From NCBI GenBank assembly GCA_012934845.2, contig WNNJ02002564.1, positions 1 to 64,000 of the forward strand: a stretch of DNA of 64,000 bases, written 5' to 3'. Below are positions 32,641-44,299 of this stretch, one piece after another. Origin of the DNA: Pomphorhynchus laevis. Its lineage: Eukaryota > Acanthocephala > Palaeacanthocephala > Echinorhynchida > Pomphorhynchidae. A program made the position numbers and the translations under genes. Numbering within the stretch: position 1 is the first letter of the stretch; each line of letters begins with the position of its first letter. A model generated the notes under the pieces. The model was not told the origin of the DNA. It was given only the letters and a program-made list of their open reading frames with translations, and ran no database searches.

Positions 32641-32939
32641 CGACAGTAGAAAACGCACAAAAATAACGATTAAATATAAGGATGGAGATTGGAACTATCT
32701 GATCTTTCATACAAAAATAATGATTGAATAATCATCATTATTAAATAAGGATGAAGATTGGAACTATCTGATCTGTCATACATAATACGATATCGACTGG
32801 AAATTTACACATAGCACTTGATGCAATGTCATGAACTTGTTTACTTTCAACTTGTTTAAACTTCTTCAAAATATTCACAATGATTTGTGCCATCCTAGAG
32901 TTACAAGACTAATCCATTTTCGTTTGATTTAAAAGCCTT

Positions 32940-33526
32940 TATTTCTCCACACAAAAAATGCAAGACGTATGCACCAATTGCAGAATTTGCGCAGAACTCA
33001 ATCCAAAATTCTACCGAGTCAATACACCTCCTCTCATAAAATCGACTAAACCGTGGCAAGAATTAGTGTTGTTTTCAAAGGTCCATTGCCAACAAACTTT
33101 ATGATAAAATATCTATTTCCGCTGTAGATGAATTCTCGCGCTATCCCTTCTCGATTCCTAGTACTGATATTTCCTCAGAGTGTAATCCGATCACTTACCT
33201 CAATATTCTTTTAACATGAAATGCCTAAATTAATTGACAGTGATCATGACTTAGCTTTTTTATCTGACAATGTACAACAATTCCTGAATCAACATGGTGT
33301 ATCAACGAGCAAAACAACGCCTTACCATCCTACAAGAAGCGCACAGATCGAAAGACTTAATGGGGCAATATGGAAGACGATATGCTTAGCATTAAAATCT
33401 CGCAATATGAATTTGATAGTCTGGGAAATTGTTTTGCTGCACGCTTTACATTCGATTAATTCCTCGCTATCGACATCAACAAATTCAACTTTGCACGAAC
33501 AATTCTCTGCTTTCACAAGAAAATAA
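32940..33526 (+). pseudogene. Gypsy integrase remnant
   Basis: A zinc-binding-like MQDVCTNCRICAEL segment (about 32957) is followed by the core LIDSDHDLAFLSDNVQQFL (Asp) and TTPYHPTRSAQIERLNGAIW (the catalytic Glu region, normally N(G)xxER). The open frame is 33221-33526. Integrase inserts the element cDNA. Upstream parts are frameshifted. Confidence 0.75.
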
Positions 33527-34012
33527 AGAACATGATGTTCTTTACCATCGCGGCTATCGCACCCAGGGACAGTTTAGTTGAGAAACTTTTACCGTCGATC
33601 TAAATTCGATCCAGTCGTGAAATAAGTGCAATTTATGGAGTCAAATCCATACTATGCACTTGTGCGGCATGACAACGGTCGTAAAACCACTGTATCAGTC
33701 AGAGATCTAGTGAGATGTTAGAATCAAAGCAATGATGCTCAAATGGACCAAGATCGAAGTGAACTAGAATCCTAACATGTCATATATGACAACGATAAGA
33801 CGACATCGGTTAAATATTCTGAAGATGAAGGTAACCCAAATGTAAATAATAGTATAAACTATTCCGACAACAGTGCAATATCCAAAATGATTCGACGGAT
33901 ACTCGTTTAAAGGTAGTTCTGAGACGTTCTACAATAGTAGCAAAGCAATCAATCAAGTACGATAACTTTGTGCTCGATAACTTTGATCACACCAGCATAA
34001 AGGAGGGAAAAA

Positions 34013-35025
34013 TATGATTAGATTATACTTTGATACTATTTAAATAGCTTATTTATCTATTCTAAATATAAACTCATTTTGATTTTTGGGTAATGCCTTG
34101 CATTTAATTGCGTAGAGAAAATTATGAAGACAATAATTATTGGATTCATAATCATTAAATTGCTGTTTCAAAGTGTAAGGATGTTAATTATACCTACGCT
34201 AGTATAATTTTGTTGGTTTAACATATGAAAAATGCTGACAAGCACTCTGAGGAACCTAGCCTACGTGAGTCGATTCAATAGGATGCTTCGCCAGTGGTTA
34301 GCCCATTTTTAACAATGATATTTTGTCGAAGATTATCCCGGATTCTTTGATAAACTTTAGAATTGGTCCCAAAACTACACAAGTTTTGATGACGCGTTTT
34401 TATTTAAAATTACTTAAAATTACAGTAGCTATCTTCCATTAAGTATTTTACTGAGGATGCTACTGTACGAAGTTATTTAAAGCTTAATAAAATTATTAAT
34501 TTTTTACAGTTAATACATTTGAATTTAATAGCTAGAGGGTAAAGGCTAGTAGGTACAGTAGCATAATTTGAAAAGTACTTTCATATGCATTTTATATCTT
34601 CACTTTTGTCACGAAAAGTAAGTTTTAAATTTTTGTCTTAAAAAATAATTTTTATAAAATTTTTGACAGACGTTTTTTCAAATTTTCGATAATAAAGCGT
34701 TAAAGTACATATTAAAAATATTAATGTCCCATTATATTTATTATTAGTAGGTATTTTTTATTAAAGTAAAACCAGTGTGTCCCATTAACTTCAGTTAAAA
34801 ATATATTTAAATTTTAATAATTAAGCTAATTATTATTTTTTTAATTTTATTAAAAAAATAAAAAATTAAATCCTTTCAATACATTAACGGAAGACATTAA
34901 AAATTATATTTTAGTTTGTACTTAGGCTTTGATAATTTGTAACAACAAAACATGTAATATGTATTATGAGTAAAGCCTTTCATTTGATTATATTTACATC
35001 AATTTACTTAAACATTTATTGAGTA
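34013..35025 (+). repeat. Gypsy 3' LTR sequence in two pieces
   Basis: 34013-34110 matches the first part of the 5' LTR. A second piece matching the later part (GCCTTTCATTTGATTATATT, TTTACATCAATTTACTTAAA) begins only at about 34970. The 850 bp between are AT-rich and non-coding. This suggests an insertion into, or a partial duplication of, the LTR. Confidence 0.6.
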
Positions 35026-35029
35026 AATA

Positions 35030-35960
35030 TCTAAATTATAATATAAATTATATAATGAATATGGTTAAATATATTTGATATATTTAATTATATTAAATAT
35101 AATTAGAATGGTTAATTTAAAAATAAATAAGTTTATTTATTTTTTGAATCATAAATAATTTTTGAGTTGACGTATAACTGAGTATATGTATTTTGCTCTA
35201 ACGTTTATATTAACGTTTAAAGTTGTAACTGTAAACGTTTATAAAAATACTGTAATTATTTAAATATTTTAAGATGTTTAATATTTAAGATGTTATAAAT
35301 AATATTGAAATGAAAGCGCTTACATTCAATAAAAAATATTTTTTTACATTATAGCACCTAAATAAATGTCGTTTTAAATCAAAATCATTAATGTTTTTGG
35401 TATTTCGTCGTATTGTTTTTATATCAATATATTTTTGTATATTACAATTATAATATTATTATAATTTAGATCAATAATTTAATATTTGAGCGTAAAAGTT
35501 TTGATTTTTCGACGATTTACAGAATTACGTGTGTGAAGATCGCATACATTAGATTAGCATTAATTTAAAATAAGTATAATTTAAAAACTTCATAAATTAA
35601 TTTAAAAAATTAAGTATCCAAAAATATAATCAAATTAGATACTCAACTAATATCTTTTTAGACGACGATATTAAATGTAAGAATAACCGTGGTAAATTGA
35701 GGACTTATCGTATATTATGTTGTTGTTTTAGCGTTATATCGCCGTCTTAGTTTTATGTTGTTGTCATAGCTTTATATTGCTGTCTTGGATATAAAGCGTA
35801 ATAATTGCATATGCAAGAATTTGTGAGAAATGCGTTTATACAGGGAATGTTTAGCATTAATCATTTATTAGTTAATTTATTTAATTAACTAAGATTTGAA
35901 ACTTTATTGTTTAATAATAAATATAAGTATCATACCGGTTAAAGGAGATTTCCGTTAAAG
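35030..35960. other. AT-rich sequence, nothing recognised
   Basis: Simple AT-rich DNA with a small local repeat, TTGTTGTTTTAGC / TGTTGTCATAGC / TTGCTGTCTTGG, at about 35717-35790. No gene or RNA. Confidence 0.5.
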
Positions 35961-35964
35961 CATT

Positions 35965-37270
35965 TGATATTAATAAAGAATTATTGGATCTGGATCAAAG
36001 TAAAGATGAATTTTTTATTGATATTTCGCTAACCTCTGTTAGCATATTAAGAAAATTGGAAAATCTTCAAACAATTTTAAAAATTATAAAATTTCATCGT
36101 TGTATAAATATCTACATTTACTTGTGCTATAGCAACATTAATTCATCCACTAATACATTATGTTTGTCTTACAACAATAAGTTCAGCCGAATGTTAAAAT
36201 AATGGCTTGAAATTCGTTTTTAATTTTTTGAAGTAATTGTCATGTAATTTTCTAAAGATGATAACAGTAGTTAGCAAAATATCAAATAGAATTTTCATTC
36301 TTTCTTTGATTCAGCTCCAATAATTATTAATCAATAATGGATCAATATCAATTATTTTAAAGCATTTAATATTCATATTTTGCAGAATTAATTCATCTTT
36401 ATTGTATTCGTTTTACATTCAAAGGCATCATTTAGTCATATTAAAAAGAGTTAGCAAAATATCGAATAAAATTTCCCTTTGTTCTTAATTTCTATATTTC
36501 TTTATCAGTAATGGATCATTATCAAATATTCTAAATATATAGATTATTATGTATACACGGCTTTGATCGAAAAAGGCCGTTTTTACAGAAAATTAAAGCC
36601 ATTTATTTAGATAATTTATAAATTACTAAATTTTGTAATTTTCTAAAGATGTTAACAGAGGTTAGCGAAATATCGAATAAAATTTCCCGTTGTTCTGATC
36701 CAACTCCAATATTTCTTTATCAATAATGGATCATTATCAAATATTCTAAATATATAGATTATTACGTATACAAGGCTTTGATCGAAAATGGCCGTTTTTA
36801 CAGAAAATTATAGCCATTTATTTAGATAATTTATAAATTACTAAATTTTGTAATTTTCTAAAGATGTTAACAGAGGTTAGCGAAATATCGAATAAAATTT
36901 CCCGTTGTTCTTATCCAACTCCAATAATTCTTTATCAATAATGGATCATTATCAAATATTCTAAATATATAGATTATTACGTATACAAGGCTTTGATCGA
37001 AAATGGCCGTTTTTACAGAAAATTATAGCCATTTATTTAGATAATTTATAACTTACAAAATTTTGTAATTTTTCGAAGATGCTAACAGAGGTTAGAGAAA
37101 TGACAAATAAAATTCTCCCTTTGTTCTTATCCAACTCCGATAATTCTTTATCAATAATGGATCATAATCAACAATGTAAATCATTTAATATTCACCTTTG
37201 CAGAGTATATTCATCTTAATTGTACTCGTTATATATATTCAAACGGCATCGTTTAGTTATATTAAAAAAG
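35965..37270. mobile_element. MITE-like foldback element with an internal 215-bp tandem repeat
   Basis: The end at 35965-36060 (GGATCTGGATCA...ATATTTCGCTAACCTCTGTTAGC) is repeated inverted near 36245-36330. The palindromic phrase GCTAACnnnnGTTAGC marks it. Positions 36338-36440 and 37157-37270 are direct copies of each other. Between them a 215-bp unit (marker ATGGATCATTATCAAATATT at 36511, 36726, 36941, 37157) is repeated. Related inverted copies lie at 53860-54660 and 54960-55020. Confidence 0.75.
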
Positions 37271-37434
37271 AAAACGCAGGGATTTTATTCTACAACCTCT
37301 TGATTCCATTATTTATTGACATCAAAAGATGAAAAAATCCTATTTAAAATTTTCATAAAGAAACAATTTGATTTAAAAAGTGCATTTTTTAAATATTATA
37401 AAAATTAATCATTGGTAAACTTATTAGTAAACAC

Positions 37435-37975
37435 CGCCATGGCCGGTCCCAAGCCCGAGCTGAGAAAGGAGGAGGGTTGGCGATAGACTTCGCGACAAGC
37501 CAGCCGTAAAATAAAACCGTACCATCAACTTTATGAATGTTGTCTCAATAGTCTTCTACGGTGCTGAATGTTAGCCGATATTAAAATACGAAGAACGCAA
37601 AGTTGCCGCAATGGAGAAAAAGATGCTCCGATGGACAGCCGGAAAAACCTTAAAGGATCATGTCCGGAACCAAGAAATAAGGAACCAATTAGGCGTAGTG
37701 CCAATAATAGAGAAACTTCGCGAATGGCGACTACAATGGTAAGGCCACGTTATCCGCGCAAGCGAACACCAACCATCAAATAAGTTCATCGCCGTGACAG
37801 TGGATGGAAAGCGTCCGATAGGAAGGCAGAAACTGCGATGGATGAACGTCGTACGTCATGATTTTATAAGTGTTGGACTGGAAACCAAATATGCCCTTGA
37901 TAGAGCCAAGAGGAGGCAACTCCCAAAAGCAGCTGACCCCGTCCCTACATGGGAAAAACGCCAAAGAAAAAGAAG
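37435..37975 (+). pseudogene. RTE-like LINE 3' fragment with a SINE-like head
   Basis: The head CCATGGCCGGTCCCAAGCCC and GAGAAAGGAGGAGGGTTGGC is joined to the C-terminal end of a LINE RT: VVSIVFYGAEC, then AAMEKKMLRWTAGKTLKDHV, NQLGVVPIIEKLREWRLQW, VDGKRPIGRQKLRWMNVV and ALDRAKRRQ. GAEC...MLRW...GHV...GR...W is the usual end of RTE-type LINEs. Stops replace two Trp codons (W to stop). The same head-tail layout recurs at 46176. Confidence 0.8.
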
Positions 37976-38310
37976 TAAACTTATTATTTGGCAATTTTTC
38001 TTCATATCCAGTAAAAGAAAAGCTCACAAAATTTGTGGGTTTTAATTTGAAAGTTCTACATAACTTTTGGCCAAACAAATTTCTTCACATAAAATACTCT
38101 TCACTTTCGAAACCGAAGAATCTAATCCGATTATGTAGCCAATTCATGCGACTTTTAATTCGATTTGTACAGTTTTATATCTGTATAAGATGCGTTAAAA
38201 ATATTGAAATATTTAAATTAAATAGCAAACTTAAATACCTAATCAAACGTATTAATAAAGCAAACTCAATCGAAAATTTTACGAAATATTTTACATTATA
38301 TACGAAATAG
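37976..38310 (+). CDS. Hypothetical open frame, AT-rich, unassigned
   Basis: Beyond the LINE tail the frame stays open for about 110 codons: EVNLLFGNFSSYPVKEKLTK, FVGFNLKVLHNFWPN, FMRLLIRFVQFYICIRCVKN, LIKRINKANSIEN, stop. No family is recognised and no splice sites could be fixed. It may be an exon of an unrecognised gene, part of a second element, or a chance run. Confidence 0.2.
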
Positions 38311-38404
38311 TAAAAGAAATCATCTCCGATTGTAGCGCAATATCTTTTTAGACGCTAAAATTAATTTGTTTCCACAATGAAAAACGTAAAACGGTTGATT
38401 AGGC

Positions 38405-38602
38405 GTGAACTTTGAATATAATTTTAAGGTGAACAAAACTTCTATGATAAATCATTCTGTGTTAAATTGTACATTGTTGCGTTTTAAGAATTATTTGCCT
38501 AAGTTAATCGTTTTTCAAAAAGTTTTACAAAAACACGGGTTGCCGTTCCAACGTGTAATGTATTTTTCGCACGGAAGAATATCTTACGATATGGATTGTT
38601 GA
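38405..38602 (+). CDS. Hypothetical short open frame, unassigned
   Basis: 65 codons ending in FQKVLQKHGLPFQRVMYFSH and GRISYDMDC. Composition (His, Cys, Arg, Trp-free) is less simple than nearby AT-rich DNA. It lies just before the 12-bp repeat array. Not recognised. Confidence 0.15.
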   Translation: MNFEYNFKVNKTSMINHSVLNCTLLRFKNYLPKLIVFQKVLQKHGLPFQRVMYFSHGRISYDMDC

Positions 38603-38624
38603 AACATCATTCAAAATAATGTAT

Positions 38625-39545
38625 CGTACATTATATAGTACCATATAATGTACGATAAATTAAACGATATAATGTACGATATAATGCACGATATAATACA
38701 CGATATAATGTACGAAATAATGCACTATATAATGAAAAGTATAACATACAATAAAAGGTAAGATATAATGTACAATATACCTTAGAAAATAATGCGGGAT
38801 ATATAATAATGTGCAATATAATGCACGAAATAATGTAGCCGATAATATAATAATGTTAGCCGATATTAAAATACGAAGAACGCAAAGTTGCCGCAATGGA
38901 GAAAAAGATGATCCGATAAACAGCCGGAAAAACCTTAAATGATCATGTCCGGAACGAAGAAATAAGGAATCAATAAGGCGTAGTGCCGATAATAGATAAA
39001 CTTCGCGAATGGCGACTACAATGGTAAGGCCAAAATATACGATATTTATATAAATATACAATATACAATATAATATCTTTTTATTATATTGAATATACAA
39101 TATAATATCTTTTTAGACGACGATATGAAATGTAAGAATGACCGAAATATAAATATACGATAAAATATACGATATAATGTAAGATAAAATATACGATATA
39201 ATGTAAGATATAGTATACGGTATAATGTACGATATAATGCACGACATAAGGTACAATATAAAGTACAATATAATGTATGATACAATATACGATATAATGG
39301 ACGATATAATATACGATAAATCAACGATATAAGGCACAAAATAATGTACGATAAAAAGTACGATATGGTGTACGATATAATATACGATATAATGTCCGAT
39401 ATAATGAACGATATAGTTTACGATATAATGTACGAAATAATGTACAAAAAATGTAAGAAATAATGTAAAAAATGAACGAGAAATTGTACGATATAATGTA
39501 CGATATAATTTAAGATAAAATGTACGATAATGTATGATGTATGAT
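38625..39545. repeat. 12-bp minisatellite (GTACGATATAAT), block 1
   Basis: Diverged tandem copies of GTACGATATAAT, in the same orientation as blocks 2 and 3. It is interrupted at 38845-39030 by a LINE tail fragment. Long stop-free reverse frames (LYRTLYRTLYRI, HYIVHYIV) are products of the 12-bp period and are not genes. Confidence 0.9.
38845..39030 (+). pseudogene. RTE-like LINE tail fragment inside the minisatellite
   Basis: Near copy of 37567-37745 (VAAMEKKMIR, TLNDHVRNEEIRN and EWRLQW equivalents), with several new stops. It is enclosed on both sides by 12-bp repeat units. Confidence 0.8.
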
Positions 39546-41055
39546 ATAATCAAATCAGCTAACTGAGTCTACGTATTTAATATAATTATAAAATAAACAA
39601 AACATAATAGTGCTAAATCAAATTTTAATAATTAAGTAATAAAATAAATAATTGTTTTTAGATTTTCTATAATTTAAATCAAGTTAAAAAAATTAATTAA
39701 TATATTTTAAGTTAATTATTTTAATATATTTTTTATTGCTATAGTAAATTAATGTTAAAAAATAAAAAATTGAAATTTAAAAAGTCATTTTTAATTAAAG
39801 TCATTTTTAAAGTCATATTAATACAAAGTATATTATTTATTAATATACTTTGATAAATACTTTTATAAATCAAATCAGCTAACTGAGTCTACGTATTTAA
39901 TATAATTATAAACTAAACAAAACATAATAATGCTAAATCAAAAAGTAATAATAAAATAATAAAATTAATAATTGTTTTTAGATTTTCTATAATTTAAATC
40001 AAGTAAAAATAACAAATTGAATTTAAAATAAAAAATAATTTTTATGAATTGACTAATAAATAACAGACGTTGTATTAGAATAAGGATTAGATGTCATTAG
40101 GAGGAACTGCCATAAATAATTTGCCACTTAAAAGTTTAAATTTATTCTTTATATTATTGTGTTGATTTATATATTTTACTATTTTCTGCTTGATGTTATT
40201 TTTATAGTAACCTAGTTTAAAATATGTATCTATTAAATTATTTAAATGATTTTGAAGAAAGCCAATATCATTACATATTGTTGCAATTCTTAAAATTTCA
40301 TTATTTAATGTATTATATTTTATATTATATGGTATGCATGAATGCTCATGCAAAAATATGTTTCTTGTAAATTTAAATATGTCATCTTTACGATATAAAT
40401 TAATAGTAGTTTTAGTTAATGTTAATTTAATGTTCATATCTAGATATACACCTTCTTTATCATTAATATTGGTTTTGTTAAGAATAAGGCTTTCTGGATA
40501 AATGTGCTCACTAATTGAATAAAAATTATTAGAATTAAATACACATATATCATCAATGTATCGAAACATATATTTAATATCTTTATATTGTTTAGATTTA
40601 GTTTTTACACAGTTATGAACAAATTCATATTCTATAAAGCTTAAAAACAAGTCAGCTATAATTAGGCTACTATTACCTCCCATTGGAACACCTTTTACTT
40701 GTCTAAATATAGATGTCCCTACTTTTAAATAATTTTGATTTATCAAAATATTTAAGGATTCTATTAATTCAATTTTATCCATATATTTATATTTACTTGA
40801 TGGTTTAATTTTTGTTAGATAGGCGTTATAATTATTATAACATATATATGTATATATTTTTCCGAATATAAGATTAATTAATTTTACTAACGCTTCTTTA
40901 ATATCTACTAAATCTAGATTTGTATAAAGAGTACTAAAATCGTATGTATTTATATTTTGAAAATTTATTCCTTTTGTCTGTTCTAAAAATTCTTTTGTAG
41001 AATTAATACTGAAATAGTGTTTTATACCAGTATTAATTTCGATTACCTTGCAATA
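39546..41055 (-). mobile_element. PLE-like retroelement type 2, copy 1
   Basis: Minus strand from about 41055: VIEINTGIKHYFSINSTKEF, YDFSTLYTNL (RT motif A region), then the open frame 40782-40087. Two direct copies of a terminal block (CAAATCAGCTAACTGAGTCTACG...) at 39546 and 39868 form its 3' end. It sits within the 12-bp array, which resumes on both sides. Copy 2 is at 48092-49437. Confidence 0.75.
40087..40782 (-). CDS. Reverse transcriptase domain of PLE type 2 (copy 1)
   Basis: A 231-codon intact frame with RT motifs: QVKGVPMGGNSSLIIADLFL (motif B, with GN in place of the usual G-N/Q), MFRYIDDICVFN (motif C YIDD), DMNIKLTLTKTTINLYRKDD, and a C-terminal helical part. The frame ends MAVPPNDI, whose codons come from the terminal repeat block, so the original stop lay elsewhere. 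The upstream motif A part (YDFSTLYTNL) lies at about 40935-40905 and is separated by a frame break near 40840. Polymerises cDNA in retrotransposition. No GIY-YIG domain is visible nearby. Assignment to Penelope-like rather than another RT group is by motif style. Confidence 0.7.
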   Translation of the reverse strand: MDKIELIESLNILINQNYLKVGTSIFRQVKGVPMGGNSSLIIADLFLSFIEYEFVHNCVKTKSKQYKDIKYMFRYIDDICVFNSNNFYSISEHIYPESLILNKTNINDKEGVYLDMNIKLTLTKTTINLYRKDDIFKFTRNIFLHEHSCIPYNIKYNTLNNEILRIATICNDIGFLQNHLNNLIDTYFKLGYYKNNIKQKIVKYINQHNNIKNKFKLLSGKLFMAVPPNDI

Positions 41056-41655
41056 TTTTTACATTGCAATGAACGATATAGTTTACAATCTAATATACAA
41101 TATAATTACGACATAATGTACGATATAATACACGATATAATGTACGATATAATAAACTTTATAGTTTAAGATATAATGTACAATATAATGACTAAATAAT
41201 GTACGATAAATTGTACAATATAATATACAATATATTGTACGATATAATGTACTATATAATGTACAATATAGTTTGCGATATAATGTATGATATAATATTT
41301 GATATAATGCACGATATAATGTACGATATAATATTCGATATGATGTTTGATATAATAAACGATATGATGTAGGATATAATGTACGATTTAATATACGATA
41401 TGATGTAGGATACAATGTACGACATAATGAACGATGTAAAGTGCAATATAATTTACGATATAATAATGTACGAAATAATGTCCTATACAATGTATAATAT
41501 AATTTACGATATAATGTTTGATAAAATGTACGATATGGTGTACATATAATGTACAATATAATGCACGAAAAAATGTACGATATAATGTTCGATATAATGT
41601 AAAATATAATGTATAATATAATTTACAATTTAATGTACGATATAATATACGAACT
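41056..41655. repeat. 12-bp minisatellite (GTACGATATAAT), block 2
   Basis: Continuation of the array between PLE type 2 copy 1 and the LINE. The unit is ACGATATAATGT with frequent single changes and some indels. No coding content. Confidence 0.9.
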
Positions 41656-41904
41656 GTTTAACATCGCTACAGTTTCCTTACAGTAATGATGTTGGATCAA
41701 AGGATATCAGGAACGGTAGATAACCGAACAAACAAAATCAAAATAATGAAAATACAAGGAAGAAATGTACAAGAACATAATTAGGAGCTATGAACAATGG
41801 CGAACTCACCACTACCGGAGGAGTTTTCAATGTCGGGTGCTATATGACCGGGCAATTGTACGGAGACAGCGAAAGAGGCATCAACATCCGAAACGTATTA
41901 GTCT

Positions 41905-42780
41905 AGTCTTCATGTAGGAACGTGGAATGTTACCTCGCTTATGGGAAAGGAAACAGAATTAGCTGAACAGATGGTTCGCTTCGGTCTAAAAATATTCGAA
42001 GTGACTTTTCGTCATTCTTCTGAAGCTGGAACTCAACTTCTGAATCAAGGTTGGACCTTGAACTATTCGGGAGTTACCAGCGGAAAGCGACGGAAGGCAG
42101 GTGTAGGGATACTTACAAGACCTTGGTTGTCATTCGTGGTAGAGAGGTTTAATCCATTGAACAAAAGGCTGGCGTCTCTGAGACTTTTAGTCAAAGAGTG
42201 AAAGGGGATAACTGTTGTGGGTGAGTATGCTCCTAACATTATCTCGGAACACTCAGCCTTCGTAGAAGATCTTCAGGCTCTGCTTGATAGTACTCCTGCT
42301 AGAGAACCCCTTGTTCTATTGTGTGACGACAGTAGCACTTGGAAGGGATTGTTGGGGAGGAACAGACTATTCGATCTGAATGCGAGTGGTGTTGAATTAT
42401 TGCACTACTGTTCTCATAACAATTTGTCCATAACCAACACCATTTTTGAACATAAGAAGATCCATATATGCACATGGCGTCAGGATTCTCTCAATCAAAG
42501 ATCAATGATCGATTTTATAATCGTTTCATCTGATCTGCAACGTTATGTTCTGGACACTCGTGTGAAGAGAGAGGTTGAATTGTCGACCGGTCAATACCTT
42601 GTAGTTAGTAAACTTCGATGGCCGGATCGGATGCTAGACAAGACTGGTAAGCCCAAGCGTTGTGTGAGGGCGTGCTGGGAGCGTCTAGAAGACGTTTCTG
42701 TCAAAGAACGTTTTTCTGGCAACATTCGGCAGGACTTCTCTCGGTTAGCAGAAGATGTCAAAAACATTGATCAGGAATAG
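41905..42780 (+). pseudogene. LINE AP endonuclease domain
   Basis: Starts LHVGTWNVTSLMGKETEL (the usual first EN strand), then AGVGIL, FDLNASGVELLHYCSHNNLS, ITNTIFEHKKIHICTWRQDS and RSMIDFIIVSSDLQRYVLD. The final SDH catalytic motif is degraded (STGQYLVV). One in-frame stop is at 42199. The EN nicks target DNA to prime reverse transcription. Confidence 0.8.
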
Positions 42781-43082
42781 GAGATGTTCAGATCCTCGCT
42801 TGTCAAAGCAACTGTGAAAAGTTGTGGCTCGAAGGCATTAGGTGCTTGTCGCGGAGGAAATACTCGAACTGCTTGGTGGACACCAACAGCTAGATATTTT
42901 GTTCAACAGAAGATGCTAGCTTATAAGGCAACTTTGTCAGATAAATCAGTGGAAGCTTAAGACAAGTACCGAAGCGCAAAGAGAGCTTTAGCTTGAACAG
43001 TTACCGAAGCGAAGAAGGCGGCTTGGGAGAAGTTTGGCGATCACTTAGAACACTATTATAGGTTAGTTTCGAAGATGTTCTG

Positions 43083-44140
43083 ATGGCGATCAGGAACCTT
43101 CGTGTTGGAAAACAGAAAACTACTCAAACTGTCTATGACAAGAGGGAATCTATGCTGACTGACATTGAAGAAATTCTTGGTTGTTGGAAAAAACATTTTA
43201 GGAGTCTCCTTAATCCGATGGATATGCCTTCTCTTGTAGAAGTAGAGCGTTTAGAACCAACAGAAGAGCTCATCTCTTTGGAAGAGGACATTGCAGTTGT
43301 TAAAAAACTTTGTAATGGCAAGTCTTTTGGAGTAGACGAGAAGCAACCTGAAGCTTTAAAGGCTATTGACGTTGTTGGCATGAAGTGGCTAACATGGATC
43401 TTCAACGTTGCATTGAAGTCGGGTAAGGTTCCTAGTGAGTGGCGAACTGGGATGGTGGTAACGATCTTTAAGAAAAGTGGCTGAAGAGTGTGTTCCAATT
43501 ATCGGAGCATCACTCTTCTTAGCCAAACTGGTAAGCTATTTGCTAGGATCCTAGAGTTAAGGATACGACCTATAGTTGAGGGACAGTTGCAAGAGGAACA
43601 ATGCGGCTTTCGTCCAAATCGTAGAACTACGGATAAGCTCTTTACTCTCTCAACTATTCTCGAACAGCCTTAAAAGTTCGCTTAACCGGTCTACATAGGC
43701 TTTGTAGATTTGAAAAAAGCGTTCGACAAAATTACGCGAGAGAGGTTTGGGAGGTACTAAGGGAGTATGTAGTATCACACTATCTTCGGGTAGCTGTAGC
43801 TTATCTGTATGAAGAACGTATAAGTTGTGCTCGTGTTCTAGGTAGGAAGTCTGAATCATTTCCAGTAGGCATTGGGCTTCTTAGGGATTGCCCTTTGTCT
43901 CCACTTTTGTTGCTTGTTTACATGGACCAAATTAAGAGACGGGCTGCTCTGACGGATGCCGGTCTTCAGTTCGGTTCCATCATGATACCATCTCTGCTTT
44001 TAGCAAATGATGTTGTCTTGTTGGCTTCTAGTCCTGTGGACTTACAATGCCTACAAGATCGATTTACGATGGAATGCCAAGCGGTAGGGATGTTTGTTAG
44101 TGCCTTCAAGACTGTCTCTATGTGTTCGTCTCGGATTTAG
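43083..44140 (+). pseudogene. LINE reverse transcriptase domain
   Basis: Reads GKSFGVDEKQPEALK, WLTWIFNVALKSGKVPSEWR, a stop, CSNYRSITLLSQTGKLFARI, EEQCGFRPNRRTTDKLF, a stop, FVDLKKAFDK (motif A), then GLLRDCPLSPLLLLVYMDQI (motif B, frameshifted) and LLLANDVVLLASS. In the last, the catalytic ADD is mutated to AND. These phrases match a LINE group that is abundant in fish and many invertebrates. Confidence 0.8.
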
Positions 44141-44299
44141 GTGTCAATGTAAATCCGGATTGGGGAAAAGGTTCTTCCTGATGTGGAGGATTTCAAGTAT
44201 ATTGGGGTATTGTTCTCGAGAGACGGCAGGAACATCAGGGACATGGAGAACTTGATTTGCACAGCTAACGTAACAATGCGTTCTTTGTACAGGTCTGTT

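Larger units (their letters stand above)
29878..35025 (+). mobile_element. Decayed Ty3/gypsy LTR retrotransposon
   Basis: In order: LTR remnant; gag (30240-30400, FGLYTKRKGYEFIDKFAQEL and RCIQACDF); a foreign-looking block (30410-31310); gag end with two zinc knuckles (31330-31691); protease-like ATVCVKVKC...AIIDLASLNSF (about 31805-31880); RT/RNase H (32095-32640); integrase (32940-33526); and 3' LTR sequence at 34013 and again at 34970. Many stops and frameshifts make it inactive. Family assignment rests on the gag RKxGE-like box, RNase H and integrase spacing. Its RT reappears as a fragment at 53630-53810. Confidence 0.8.

Noticed and set aside
38631-39553. Several ORFs of 60-157 codons rich in YRTLYR or HYIVHY (also 41083-41556 and 44914-45304).
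   Set aside because: They arise from the 12-bp period of the GTACGATATAAT array, which is open in several frames at once.
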